DNA of 64,000 nucleotides from CAYLLN01 sp033762315 (GTDB lineage: Bacteria > Planctomycetota > Planctomycetia > Pirellulales > Pirellulaceae). The stretch's first letter is position 1, and the number at the start of each line of letters is the position of its first letter. Of this stretch, positions 43,149 through 51,432 are shown one piece after another. Location: positions 12,621-76,620 of the forward strand of contig JANRLS010000079.1 in the NCBI GenBank assembly GCA_033762315.1, given 5' to 3'. The translations under genes were made by a program, and so were the position numbers. The notes under the pieces are model-generated. The model saw only the letters and a list, made by a program, of their open reading frames with translations. It did not search any database and had not been told where the DNA came from.

Positions 43149-43877
43149 CTACGTCGCCTGGCGCGGTTCGCAGATCAAGCGATCGAACTGGCGCGAAATC
43201 GCCTGCTGGCATTCGCACGCGGCACGCTCCAGGCGCGGACGGTCGAGCACCGAGACGACTCCGCGGCGATGTTGAATCAGCCCTTCGGCCTGTAGCGGAC
43301 GGAGCACGTCGGTGACGCTTGCCCGCCGCACGCCGAGCATTTGCGCGAGCGACTCGTGCGTCACCGGAATTTCGGTGGCGCTTGAACGGTCGAGACACCG
43401 CAGCAGCCACCGGCAGCAACGTTGCTGCACCGAATGGAGCCCGTTGCAGGCCACGCTCTGCATCACTTGCCCCAGGAATGCCGCGCTATAGCGGTGCAGC
43501 AATCGCCGCAGGGCCGTTCCCTCGGTCGCCGCCGCGAGCAGCACGGGGGCGGTCGCGAGATACGCCAGCCCCTCGATCTGCACGAAATACCGCTGCTCGA
43601 CCGTCTCGCTCCCCGTCACGATGGCCAGCCCCGTCATCCCTTCGTTCCCGACCGTGGCGACTTCGATCTGGCTGCCGTCGTCCAGCACGTTCACGGCTGA
43701 AATCAGCCCCTGCTCGACGAAATACGCCTCCACAACCGGCCGGTGCGGTTCTTGAATCACTTGCCGCGCGGCGAGCGGCACCAGGTTCAGTTCCGGCCGC
43801 AGCCGCTGCCACTCGGCCGCCGGCAGGTTGGCCAGCAGGCAATTTTTGGGGCGCTGGTTCTCGGCAGATAGCCACAT
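43149..43877 (-). CDS. Crp/Fnr family transcriptional regulator
   Basis: This 242-residue protein has an N-terminal cyclic-nucleotide-binding-like domain (about 15-140; RPVVEAYFVEQGLISAVN, IEVATVGNEGMTGLA). The key cAMP phosphate-binding Arg/Glu cassette is not evident, so another or no ligand is likely. A C-terminal winged helix (about 165-230; VTHESLAQMLGVRRASVTDVL is split as VTHESLAQML and GVRRASVTDVL) follows. There are no FNR-type N-terminal Cys. GGGAGA six bases before ATG 43877 sets the start. The gene is divergent from the EamA transporter and may regulate it or the adjacent CsbD operon. Confidence 0.9.
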   Translation of the reverse strand: MWLSAENQRPKNCLLANLPAAEWQRLRPELNLVPLAARQVIQEPHRPVVEAYFVEQGLISAVNVLDDGSQIEVATVGNEGMTGLAIVTGSETVEQRYFVQIEGLAYLATAPVLLAAATEGTALRRLLHRYSAAFLGQVMQSVACNGLHSVQQRCCRWLLRCLDRSSATEIPVTHESLAQMLGVRRASVTDVLRPLQAEGLIQHRRGVVSVLDRPRLERAACECQQAISRQFDRLICEPRQAT

Positions 43878-44156
43878 GATAAATCTCCCTTCGCGCGGCA
43901 ACCTCCGTCCGCCGCCCAAGCGCCGCGCGAGCGCGGAGCTTGCGCGGCGAGAAGAAAGGCGCGCAAGATCAACTCGAATGTCGAAATTACCCCTGGGTGG
44001 TGAGAACGAGGGGGCAACTAGCGTGCCAAATGCCAGCGGTTGCGGACCCAAGTCAATCGACCGGCGACTGAATCTCGCCCGTCCGCCAGGCAGGGATCGG
44101 CCGCCCTTCGTGCCGCTGGCTGGACGAAATCCCCGCCGGCTGCCAAAACAAGGGGC

Positions 44157-45131
44157 ATGAAACAGGCGGCCCCGGTCGATCCTCCGCTCAATCCGTACGA
44201 GCCGCCGGGCGAAACGTCCGCCGCGGCGCTTGCCGAGGGAACGCCGAGCCTGACTTCGGCCCGCCTCTTGGTGTTGGCGGCCGCTCTGATGTGGAGCAGC
44301 GGCGGATTCTTCGCCAAGGCCCACACCTTCGACGGCTGGCCCGGCCCGGCCCTCGCCTTTTGGCGGGCGGCTTTGGCGTGCATCGTGCTGCTGCCACTCG
44401 TGCGGCGCGTCGAGTGGACTTGGAAACTGCTGCCGATGGCGACGATGTTCGTGCTGATGAACTACAGCTATCTGACGGCGATGGTGCAAGGTTCGGCGGC
44501 CAACGCGATCTGGCTGCAAATGACCGCGCCGGTCTGGGTGCTGCTGGTCGGCGTGCTGGTGTTTGGCGAGCGGGCGACGTGGCGCGACGGGCTGCTCGTC
44601 GCTTTTGCCGCCGCCGGAGTGGGAATCATCCTCTACTACGAATCGCAAGGAGAATCGCTCTCGGCCGTGCTGTGGGGGCTCGCTTCCGGGGCGTTCTACG
44701 CGGGAATCGTCCTCTCGCTGCGGCAACTGCGGACGCTCGATTCGTCGTGGCTGGCGGCGGTGAATCACGTTTCCACCGCGCTCGCCCTGGCGTATTTCGC
44801 CCTCGGCGGCCTCGTGGACGCGAACTCACCGACGCCGTTTCCCGCCGGCATTCAGTGGGGCTTTCTGGCGGGGTTCGGCATTTTGCAATTGGGGCTGCCT
44901 TATGTGCTGTTCGCCCGCGGCCTGCGAAGCCTGCCCGGCCACGAAGCTGCCGGCATTGGGCTCGTCGAGCCGGTCTTGGTGCCGGTGTGGGTGTATCTCG
45001 CTTGGGGACAAAAGCCCGCCTGGTGGACCCTGGTCGGCGGCGGGCTGATTCTCGTCGGCCTCGTGCTGCGCTATTTGCGACTGCCGGCGTTTGGTTCACC
45101 CGCGGGCACGGGGGACAAAAAAGGCGAATAG
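44157..45131 (+). CDS. EamA/DMT superfamily transporter
   Basis: This 324-residue inner-membrane protein has ten predicted helices in two EamA repeats (about 35-165 and 180-310). Typical segments are ALMWSSGGFFAKA in the first helix, NAIWLQMTAPVWVLLVGVLVF at the end of the first repeat (run broken: NAIWLQMTAP / VWVLLVG) and GLVEPVLVPVWVYLAWGQKP in the second. It probably exports small metabolites. AGGGG just before ATG 44157 and a polar N-terminus rich in Pro define the start; the frame is open to 44040. It ends before a small membrane-protein gene. Confidence 0.88.
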   Translation: MKQAAPVDPPLNPYEPPGETSAAALAEGTPSLTSARLLVLAAALMWSSGGFFAKAHTFDGWPGPALAFWRAALACIVLLPLVRRVEWTWKLLPMATMFVLMNYSYLTAMVQGSAANAIWLQMTAPVWVLLVGVLVFGERATWRDGLLVAFAAAGVGIILYYESQGESLSAVLWGLASGAFYAGIVLSLRQLRTLDSSWLAAVNHVSTALALAYFALGGLVDANSPTPFPAGIQWGFLAGFGILQLGLPYVLFARGLRSLPGHEAAGIGLVEPVLVPVWVYLAWGQKPAWWTLVGGGLILVGLVLRYLRLPAFGSPAGTGDKKGE

Positions 45132-45230
45132 TTGCTGAGCGAGCGGAGGCTGAAGGCTTGTGGTTGCCCGGGCACTTTCACCACGAGGGTCGGGGAATAG
45201 CTGGATCGCGATACGTAGAATGAACGGGCT

Positions 45231-45671
45231 ATGGAGCTGTTCATTCTGCTGCCGCTGGTGCTGCTGGCGTGGATTGCGATCCAGTTTGGGCAAATGCTAT
45301 TTCGCCGGGGACCGAACCACTGGCGGAACCTGCTGCGCGTGGACCTGGCAGCCATGCTGGTGCTGATAACCGGCGTGGCCGGTGCCCTGGCTCTGGTGCG
45401 GAGCCTCGATCCATGGGCCGCCGCTTGCGTGTTGACACTCGCGCTTCCCGCGGCGATTGCATTTGCCTGGATGGGCCGTTACCTCCTCGAAGACCTGGCC
45501 CGCTCGCGCCGCCGCGCACACGGCATTTCCGAGGACGCGAAATTCGCCTGGCCCCCCGCGCAGCCAGAAAACCCAACCGCCAGCCCGCCCGAAGAAATTC
45601 TAGCCGAAGCGGTGGACGAGGCGAGAATTGATTCTCCACCGACGACGGATACCAGAGTTGACCATCCCTGA
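45231..45671 (+). CDS. Small hypothetical membrane protein
   Basis: This 146-residue protein has three hydrophobic segments (about 3-20, 38-56 and 64-85) and a polar acidic C-terminal tail of 55 residues rich in Pro, Glu and Asp. It follows the transporter gene by 100 nt on the same strand. No family is recognised. The good match of start, size and composition to its surroundings supports it being real. Confidence 0.65.
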   Translation: MELFILLPLVLLAWIAIQFGQMLFRRGPNHWRNLLRVDLAAMLVLITGVAGALALVRSLDPWAAACVLTLALPAAIAFAWMGRYLLEDLARSRRRAHGISEDAKFAWPPAQPENPTASPPEEILAEAVDEARIDSPPTTDTRVDHP

Positions 45672-45907
45672 TCGGCGTGTACCGCTATCTATGCGGCTGA
45701 CCGGATTGGCGTTGGCAAGCAAGCCTGGCCACCTACGGGGAGCGGAAGGTCCGTGAGCCAGTTCTGTGCTCTGCAACAACCGTTTCCATGTAGTTCGTTG
45801 AGGTGAATGGCAACCTTCAAGCGTTTCAACGACTTATGACTTGCCGCTATATTGCTATCGGGATAGAACCGTTTTCGATACGGAAGCTGACTTCTGCATA
45901 ATTCTGT

Positions 45908-46238
45908 GTTAGGCGGCACGGAGACATTCCTTTGACGGACCGCGTTGATGACGACCTTATCGCGAACTACATTCGGCGATTCACTGTGCCGATGCAGTGG
46001 GTCGGTTGGTGGCTCGACTCGCCAGATCCCGCGACGCGGGAGTCATTACGTCTGGTGTTGTTTGAACCGAGCGGCGAAGCTTTGCGCTCCCTAACGGAGC
46101 CAACTGTTCGTGATGCGGTGATTCGCGCGGTACTGGAGAACGAACCGCTACGCACAGTCGTCGCTCTCGATGTCGACCGATTGCTTGAGGAGTTAACAGA
46201 GGAAGCCATTCGCATCAGCCAGCGTAACGAGGCCTAAC
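45908..46238 (+). mobile_element. Possible stray integron-type gene cassette
   Basis: GTTAGGC (45908-45914, consensus GTTRRRY) lies 17 nt before the small gene at 45932, and GCCTAAC (46232-46238, consensus RYYYAAC) overlaps its stop codon. It is followed by five bases and GTTGAAC, as in the left half of an attC site. The region is less GC-rich than its surroundings. No integrase and no complete attC are visible; the left boundary lacks its own RYYYAAC partner. The call is tentative. Confidence 0.3.
45932..46237 (+). CDS. Hypothetical protein, probably acquired
   Basis: This 101-residue protein is mostly alpha-helical and acidic; it contains MQWVGWWLDSPDPATRESLRL (split at about 21-41) and ends in LLEELTEEAIRISQ. 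I recognise no family. The only upstream start is TTG 45932; the first in-frame ATG is at 45992. Base composition is lower in GC than the neighbours, and the gene is bounded by integron-core-like heptamers, so it may be a captured cassette. Confidence 0.5.
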   Translation: MTDRVDDDLIANYIRRFTVPMQWVGWWLDSPDPATRESLRLVLFEPSGEALRSLTEPTVRDAVIRAVLENEPLRTVVALDVDRLLEELTEEAIRISQRNEA

Positions 46239-46440
46239 AGCCTGTTGAACAACGCCCTTTTTTGACTAAGGCGAAGGAGTGCAACGCGGTGATTGGATGT
46301 GGGCTGGAGAGGCGCTGGGGAGAGGTGGGAGGCTTCAGGAGCGCGAGCGTGGCAAGGTAGATAGCGGCGGCAAGGTCGAGAAGCGACAATAGCCCGCGCG
46401 GGGTGCCGATGCCGAACAGGCGGCGCATGAGGCAGCCTGG

Positions 46441-46504
46441 TAGGTTATGCTTCAGCATAACATCCTAAATAACTATTAAAAATGTTGTGCTGAAGCACAA
46501 CCTA
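46441..46504. repeat. 64-bp inverted repeat (MITE/REP-like)
   Basis: Two 21-nt arms, beginning TAGGTTATGCTTCAG and the near complement ending CTGAAGCACAACCTA, agree at 19 of 21 positions and flank a 22-nt AT-rich centre. Each arm is also a hairpin by itself (GTTATGCT/AGCATAAC and GTTGTGCT/AGCACAAC). The changes between arms keep each inner hairpin paired (A-T to G-C), as expected for a mobile or structured element. The rest of the gap 46238-46641 holds only the non-coding sequence described here. Confidence 0.7.
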
Positions 46505-46641
46505 CATGGCTGATGGTTCCCATCAGCCGCGACCGCTGATACGCTAGGGGCGCTGTCGCGCGGCTTGCCGGCGGCGGGAATGGGGCGCGATGCCGGTGGG
46601 GGCGTCGGCCAATCTGCAACTTTATCGGTCAGGAATCTTCC

Positions 46642-47667
46642 ATGCGTTCAATTCGTCACTTTGCCGTTCAATACTGTGCCGCGGCTATCGCACTGCTCGG
46701 CTGCCTCGGTTTTGTTTTTGTCTCCAGCGCTTTGGCGCAGCCGGCAGCACCGCAGCGGCCGAAGCTCCGCCCGGGCTTTACCGCCGAATACGACGTGAAA
46801 TACGTCCCCGACGGAGACGCGGCCCAGGCGCTCGATATCTACTTCCCCGATAAGCTCGGCGATAAGCCCCTCCCTCTGCTCATTTGGATTCACGGCGGCG
46901 GCTGGAGCGGCGGCAGCAAGACGGGGATGCCGTATCTGTATCAACTGGGGCGGGGGTATGTCGTCGCCAGCCTCGAGTATCGCTTCAGCCAGAAGGCGGT
47001 GTTTCCCGCCCAGATTCAAGATTGCCAGGCGGCGATCCGCTTTTTGCGGGCCAATAGCAAGAAATACGGGATCGATCCGGAGCGCGTCGGCGTCGGCGGA
47101 GGCTCGGCCGGCGGGCATCTGGCGGCCCTCGTCGGCACCAGCGGCGGCAAGAAGGCGTTTCCCCCCATCGGTGGCAACGAGGATCAGTCGGATCGCGTCC
47201 AGGCCGTTTGCGATATCTACGGCCCGACCAACTTTTGGACCGTGGTGAAGCAGGCCGACGAAGACAAGAACGTCAAGAACATCTTCCAGTGGAATAGCGG
47301 CGACCCCTATTCGCGGCTGATCGGCGCCAAGCTCGGCGAAGACAAAGAGAAATGCGATGCCGTCAGCCCGGTGCATTATGTCAGCAAAGACAACCCGCCG
47401 TTTCTTATCCTGCACGGAGATCGGGACGCCCTCGTCCCTTATGCCCAAAGCGAGGAATTGCGCGACCTGCTGGCCAAGGCGGGGGTCGAAGTCACCTTGC
47501 AAAAGCTGCCTGGCGCGGGTCACGGCGGCCCGGCCTTTGGCCTGCCCGCCATTGCTCGGCTGACGACTGCCTTTTTCGATAAGCATCTGAAAGGTGTCGA
47601 GGCGAAGATCGAAGCCCTGCCCGAGAGCGAAGTGACCGTTCCGCCCCCGGCCAACTCGCCGAAGTAA
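46642..47667 (+). CDS. Secreted alpha/beta hydrolase (BD-FAE/esterase-lipase type)
   Basis: This 341-residue protein has a signal peptide (1-32, ending SSALAQ). The hydrolase domain (about 45-320) shows LLIWIHGGGWSGG (oxyanion HGGGW), GVGGGSAGGHLAAL (nucleophile Ser in GGSAGGH), ILHGDRDALVPYAQ (Asp) and LPGAGHGGPA (His). This is the pattern of acetyl-xylan/feruloyl esterases and related lipases; planctomycetes use many in polysaccharide breakdown. The C-terminus is Pro-rich. It precedes YebC by 116 nt. Confidence 0.9.
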   Translation: MRSIRHFAVQYCAAAIALLGCLGFVFVSSALAQPAAPQRPKLRPGFTAEYDVKYVPDGDAAQALDIYFPDKLGDKPLPLLIWIHGGGWSGGSKTGMPYLYQLGRGYVVASLEYRFSQKAVFPAQIQDCQAAIRFLRANSKKYGIDPERVGVGGGSAGGHLAALVGTSGGKKAFPPIGGNEDQSDRVQAVCDIYGPTNFWTVVKQADEDKNVKNIFQWNSGDPYSRLIGAKLGEDKEKCDAVSPVHYVSKDNPPFLILHGDRDALVPYAQSEELRDLLAKAGVEVTLQKLPGAGHGGPAFGLPAIARLTTAFFDKHLKGVEAKIEALPESEVTVPPPANSPK

Positions 47668-47783
47668 CAAGGGGACGTTCCGTGGCCTTCCGTCGTTTAA
47701 CGGCAAGCCGAAGGCGACCGCGTTGATCCTTCCGCCCGAGACCAGCTCCGCACCGCAAGTTCAATCGCCGATAGGAAGATGAC

Positions 47784-48506
47784 ATGGGACGCAGTTTCGA
47801 GAATCGCAAGAAGTCGATCTTCAAGACGGCCGCGCAGAATTCCAAGGTTTATTCCAAGTATGGCAAGCAGCTCTACGTGCTGGCCAAGAACGGCGTTCCC
47901 GATCCGGACGCCAACCCGGCCCTGCGGAGCCTGATCGAAAAGGCGAAGCGCGACCAGGTGCCGGCGCATGTGATTGATAAGGCGATTGAAAAGGCTCGCG
48001 GCGCGGGGGGGGAGAATTTCGAGCCGGCTCGCTACGAAGGCTTTGGCCCCGGCGGTTCGATGGTGATTGTCGATTGCCTGACCGACAACAAGCAGCGGAC
48101 CATTTCCGAGGTCCGCAATTGCTTCACCAAGACGAACTCCAAGCTGGGAGCGACCGGGTCCGTTTCGCTCTGGTTCGATCACCTCGCGGTGCTGTCGTTC
48201 AAGGGAGACAACGAAGAGGCGGTGCTCGAAGCCCTGATGGCCGCGGACGTGAATGTCGAGGAGATCGAGAACAAAAACGGGACGCTGACGATCTTTGCTC
48301 CCCCCGGCGAGTTTTTCAAAGCCAAAACGGCCCTGTTGCAGGCGTTTCCCAAGACCGAGCTGGAAGTGCAGGAAATCACCTTCCTGCCGCAAACCCTCAA
48401 GCCGATCAGTGCTGAAGACCTGCCGATGTTTCAGAAGTTTCTCGACATGCTCAGCGACTGCGACGACGTGCAAGAGGTCTATCACAACGCCGACGTGGCG
48501 GGGTAA
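47784..48506 (+). CDS. YebC/PmpR family DNA-binding / translation-associated regulator
   Basis: This 240-residue protein has the three-domain TACO1/YebC fold. Segments include GRSFENRKKSIFKTAAQNSKVYSKYGKQ at the N-terminus (spread over residues 2-29), NPALRSLIEKAKRDQVP, RYEGFGPGGSMVIVDCLTDN and KLGATGSVSLWFDHLAVL. Members act as transcriptional regulators or help ribosomes at polyproline stretches. The N-terminus lacks the usual AGHSKW start (here MGRSFENRKKS), as in a distinct group. Length is typical. Confidence 0.92.
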   Translation: MGRSFENRKKSIFKTAAQNSKVYSKYGKQLYVLAKNGVPDPDANPALRSLIEKAKRDQVPAHVIDKAIEKARGAGGENFEPARYEGFGPGGSMVIVDCLTDNKQRTISEVRNCFTKTNSKLGATGSVSLWFDHLAVLSFKGDNEEAVLEALMAADVNVEEIENKNGTLTIFAPPGEFFKAKTALLQAFPKTELEVQEITFLPQTLKPISAEDLPMFQKFLDMLSDCDDVQEVYHNADVAG

Positions 48507-48960
48507 GGCTTTCGCGCTCGCCTTGGTCTCGCGTCACTTGAATCGACTGGCGATTCGTTTGGCGAGAAGGGCGGAGAGGGCGATGAGCGGGAGCGTGTAG
48601 CAGGTAGCCCGGCTGGGTTGCAAGCTGGGCGAGGGGGAGGCATGATGGCGGCCGGCGTCGGCGAGCGGCTGCGACCAGACGGGCGATCGCGGCGAGGTCG
48701 AGCGTCGCGCCGGCGACGCCGGGGCCTCTGGCTGGACCAGTTTGCCGGCCAACTGCCCCACCCGCGAAACGCTCGATCATCGAGGTTGGTGCCGCTTCGA
48801 CGTAGGTCCAAAAGTTCCCCTTGGGCAACCTCGGTTGCCGTCGGAAAATCCACTCCGGCTCTGCACTGGTGACGCGCCAGCGCCACACTTTTCCGCCCGC
48901 TAACGGCGCCACCCGGCCGCGAAACGCTGGGTGGTCGCATTTCAGATTCCCATCAACGCC
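48507..48960. other. Intergenic region, no gene supported
   Basis: Open frames exist on the minus strand, for example one ending CYTLPLIALSALLAKRIASRF near 48534, which looks like the tail of a membrane protein. They lack a start with ribosome site and have skewed Arg/Pro/Ser composition upstream. The stretch could hold a degraded gene on the minus strand. It also carries the leader of the next plus-strand gene. Confidence 0.35.
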
Positions 48961-49737
48961 ATGTATGACGAGCCAACCGTCGGCCAAGTTGTGGGGGGAA
49001 TGGCAATCCTGTTGGGGCTGCTCGCACTTCTCTTCGCCAGCCTTGGTTACGTCTTTCTTCGCAAGCGGCCGATGGCCCCAGCGTCCCACTCGCCCCGTTC
49101 CAATCAGGAGGTCCCCTCGCGGACTCGCCAATCGATCCAGGAGTTCTCGATCCGGCCTTCCCAACCGGAGCGGCCTGAAGGTCCGCCCTGGATTTTTGAG
49201 GCCAATGGTGAACTTGCTTCCCCCGCCTACGGCTTCACGATGCGCAGCGAACCGCGGAGGGTGGAATCGCCTGAGCGGAGCGACGGCCACCAGATTCAGC
49301 TCTATCGCAAGACCTATCTTTTTAGCCGTCCGATCGCGGGAATTCTCAGCGTCGAGTCATTCGGAGAGGGCTATGTATCACCCGGCCTCGCGCAACGGAG
49401 CCCTGACGGACAATTCCTGCTGATCGTGGATGGACGGAATGTCTGGTTGTTCGATCTCGCATGCAATCGCTACCTCCACGAGACCATCAACGCGGAGAAG
49501 CACTACTTCTCCACGCTGAGCCACGAACCTTGCCGCGGTCGAACAGTCAGCTATACCTACAGCGATTATGCTGATCGCCAACCACGGACGGTGTCGATTG
49601 AAATCGGAGCGGACGGCGAACTCGAAATGCCGCATGAATGGATTGTGGCCCACCAATCCAAGGGCGGTGACCATTTGGGGACGCCAACTCACCCCAATAA
49701 CACGTCAGGTCGAGCTGGGGGAGAAGCTGATTGCTGA
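48961..49737 (+). CDS. Hypothetical membrane-anchored protein
   Basis: This 258-residue protein has one N-terminal transmembrane helix (about 12-34, GMAILLGLLALLFASLGYVFL), a Pro/Ser/Arg linker and a beta-rich domain (about 70-230). Segments such as QFLLIVDGRNVWLFDLACNRYL and GRTVSYTYSDYADRQPRTV look like single propeller blades or a small beta sandwich. The last 20 residues are of low complexity, while another frame past 49690 (LTPITRQVELGEKLIADFAP) looks more protein-like, so a frameshift near the 3' end is possible. Start: ATG 48961; 48931 is also open. Confidence 0.6.
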   Translation: MYDEPTVGQVVGGMAILLGLLALLFASLGYVFLRKRPMAPASHSPRSNQEVPSRTRQSIQEFSIRPSQPERPEGPPWIFEANGELASPAYGFTMRSEPRRVESPERSDGHQIQLYRKTYLFSRPIAGILSVESFGEGYVSPGLAQRSPDGQFLLIVDGRNVWLFDLACNRYLHETINAEKHYFSTLSHEPCRGRTVSYTYSDYADRQPRTVSIEIGADGELEMPHEWIVAHQSKGGDHLGTPTHPNNTSGRAGGEADC

Positions 49738-49882
49738 TTTTGCGCCAATGATCGCTGGCGAATTGCCGGATGACGCCACCCGCGACCTGGGGACGGCGAC
49801 CACTTGCTCAGCAGAGGGTTCGCGGCGGCGGATTGCTGACGAAAGTACGACGCCTGGCCCCGACTTTCTGAAGTGAAAACAC

Positions 49883-49911
49883 TTGCCCCAAATGGTGGAC
49901 ATGAGTATAAT
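49883..49911 (+). promoter_or_regulatory. Sigma-70-type promoter
   Basis: TTGCCC (49883-49888) and a perfect TATAAT (49906-49911) are separated by exactly 17 nt. The predicted transcript start is near 49918, some 46 nt before the small ORF and 350 nt before the methyltransferase gene. TATAAT is rare in such GC-rich DNA, which makes this the best promoter match in the window. Confidence 0.65.
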
Positions 49912-49963
49912 TCACGCTGGGAGAGGAGCGACCCGAGCGGGGTTGGATTGAGGGAGGAGAATT

Positions 49964-50092
49964 GTGAAGAGCGCTTATCGCGCGGGAGGCGGGCTTATGG
50001 CGGCCATGCGAATGCAAGTGGTTTTTGTGAAAGGAGTTGCGGCGACGGAGCGAGGCCCAAAAATGGTTGCGCAAACGAGCCGAAATAACTAA
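49964..50092 (+). CDS. Predicted small protein (42 residues)
   Basis: The ORF starts with GTG at 49964, preceded by GGGAGGAGAATT, a strong Shine-Dalgarno at good distance, and lies directly after a consensus promoter. The peptide begins MKSAYRAGGGLMAAMRMQ, continues VVFVKGVAATERG and ends TSRNN; it is basic, with one weakly hydrophobic centre and no clear membrane helix. No family is recognised. It could also act as a leader peptide for the methyltransferase gene 177 nt downstream. Confidence 0.4.
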   Translation: MKSAYRAGGGLMAAMRMQVVFVKGVAATERGPKMVAQTSRNN

Positions 50093-50268
50093 TTGAGGAG
50101 TGGCCCCCAGTCAGATCAACAACGACTGATGGATGTTGCCGTCGTGCCGGAAAGAGTCCATCGCCCTGTCCACCAGGTTTGCCACCGCCCGCGAGACGGC
50201 GACAGAGTCTCCCCTCGCGAACGGCGGTGGATGTCACGGAAACTCGAAACACGAGACCAACCCGCGCG

Positions 50269-51282
50269 ATGACGTTGCCAATCACGAGCGTTGTGCCGGC
50301 CCCGGACGAAGTTGCGCGGATCGTGCGCGCGGCGGGAGAGCACCTCGCCCGGCGACTGGCACCCTTGGCCGCGGCAGCGGATGCCGGGGCGCTGGGCGAA
50401 GAGGACTATCCGGCAGTGGCCGCGGCGATCGATGAGTCACTCGGCGCGCTGCGAACGACGAACCTCTGGGGGCCCGCCAACCGCCTGCCGTCGTCCGCGC
50501 TGTGGAGTCTCGTCGGGCCACTGCTGGAGCGCAGCCTGCTCATCAGCCGGGCAAGGCACAAGCCGCGCGGCTATGCGGGAGATTACGAAATGCTGGCCTG
50601 GATTCACGAACAGCGCCGCGGCGACGACCCGCTCGGCCAGCTGCTCGACCGCTATTTTCAGGAGCAGGCCGCGCCGGTCGCCGTGCGCAACCGCATGGCG
50701 ATGATGGCCGGCTGGATTCGCGAGGCCGCGCTAGCCGCGGCCGGCCCGCTCAAAATCGCGATGGTCGGTTCGGCTTTTGGATGGGAAATTAAGGACGCGC
50801 TGGCGTCGCTCGCGGAATCGGTTCGCGAGCGGATCACGGTGACGCTGCTGGATCTCGATCCCGCCGCGCTCGAATTCGCCCGCCGCGAGCTGGCTCCGCT
50901 CTTGCCCGCCGAGCGGCTCCTCACGGCGGCCGAGAATCTGTTTCGGCTGCCTGATCGTCCGCGCGCGGCGGCCCGGCTCGACGGGATCGATTGGCTGTTT
51001 TGCCCCGGCCTGTTTGATTATCTCGACGACGAGCAGGCCAGCGCGATGCTCGGCCTCTTTTGGCGGGGGCTGGCTCCGCGCGGCCGGCTCTGCGTGTTTC
51101 AGTTCGCGCCGCAAAACCCGACGCGAGCCTCTATGGAGTGGCTCGGCAATTGGTATTTGCTCTACCGGACGGCCGCCGACCTTGGGCAATTGGCGGCCAC
51201 GGCGGGAATTCCCCAGTCGGCCATCGCCACTGGGGCCGAGCCGCTGGGGGTCGATTTGTATCTAACTGCCGGCCGTGATTGA
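50269..51282 (+). CDS. SAM-dependent methyltransferase-like protein
   Basis: This 337-residue protein has an N-terminal helical region (about 1-135) with the motif KPRGYAGDYEMLAWIHE, typical of a group of class I methyltransferases annotated in part as 3-hydroxypalmitate methyl ester synthases (PhcB-like). The SAM-binding domain follows (about 160-330): LKIAMVGSAFGWEI (motif I), VTLLDLDPAALEFARREL (motif II Asp) and DWLFCPGLFDYLDDEQA. The substrate may be a fatty acid, which would suggest a signalling ester; this is inference. The start at ATG 50269 is chosen over a frame open to 50179. Confidence 0.78.
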   Translation: MTLPITSVVPAPDEVARIVRAAGEHLARRLAPLAAAADAGALGEEDYPAVAAAIDESLGALRTTNLWGPANRLPSSALWSLVGPLLERSLLISRARHKPRGYAGDYEMLAWIHEQRRGDDPLGQLLDRYFQEQAAPVAVRNRMAMMAGWIREAALAAAGPLKIAMVGSAFGWEIKDALASLAESVRERITVTLLDLDPAALEFARRELAPLLPAERLLTAAENLFRLPDRPRAAARLDGIDWLFCPGLFDYLDDEQASAMLGLFWRGLAPRGRLCVFQFAPQNPTRASMEWLGNWYLLYRTAADLGQLAATAGIPQSAIATGAEPLGVDLYLTAGRD

Positions 51283-51432
51283 ACTTGCGTCGCTCTCGCG
51301 GCCGGTCACGCCGTGGTAACAAGCGAAACGATTGCGCGGCCGCGTCCGTCTTACCACTATGGAAAAGCCCGCTCGCGGCAACCACAATGAAGGGTCTCTT
51401 CCCCCTTCGCCAGTCGCTTACCCAGGTCGATT

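Larger units (their letters stand above)
49738..50268. other. Intergenic region holding a promoter and small ORF
   Basis: This 531-nt gap contains a strong sigma-70-like promoter (49883-49911) and a small ORF with good ribosome site (49964-50092), described separately. From 50093 to 50268 I see no further gene; it is the leader of the methyltransferase gene. From 49738 to 49880 an out-of-frame continuation of the preceding gene is possible. Confidence 0.4.

Noticed and set aside
46245..46300. IS end-like sequence CTGTTGAACAACGCCCTTTTTTG
   Set aside because: It resembles sequences found near insertion sequences, but there is no transposase and no matching second end in the window, so no element is called.
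46234..46458. Minus-strand 74-codon frame beginning MLKHNLPGCLMRRLFG
   Set aside because: It has a hydrophobic segment but overlaps the repeat and cassette boundary, has no ribosome site, and may only be translated repeat DNA.
48451..49290. Minus-strand frames opposite the hypothetical membrane-protein gene
   Set aside because: Composition is Arg/Pro-rich without domain; only the short tail near 48534-48600 looks protein-like and lacks a start.
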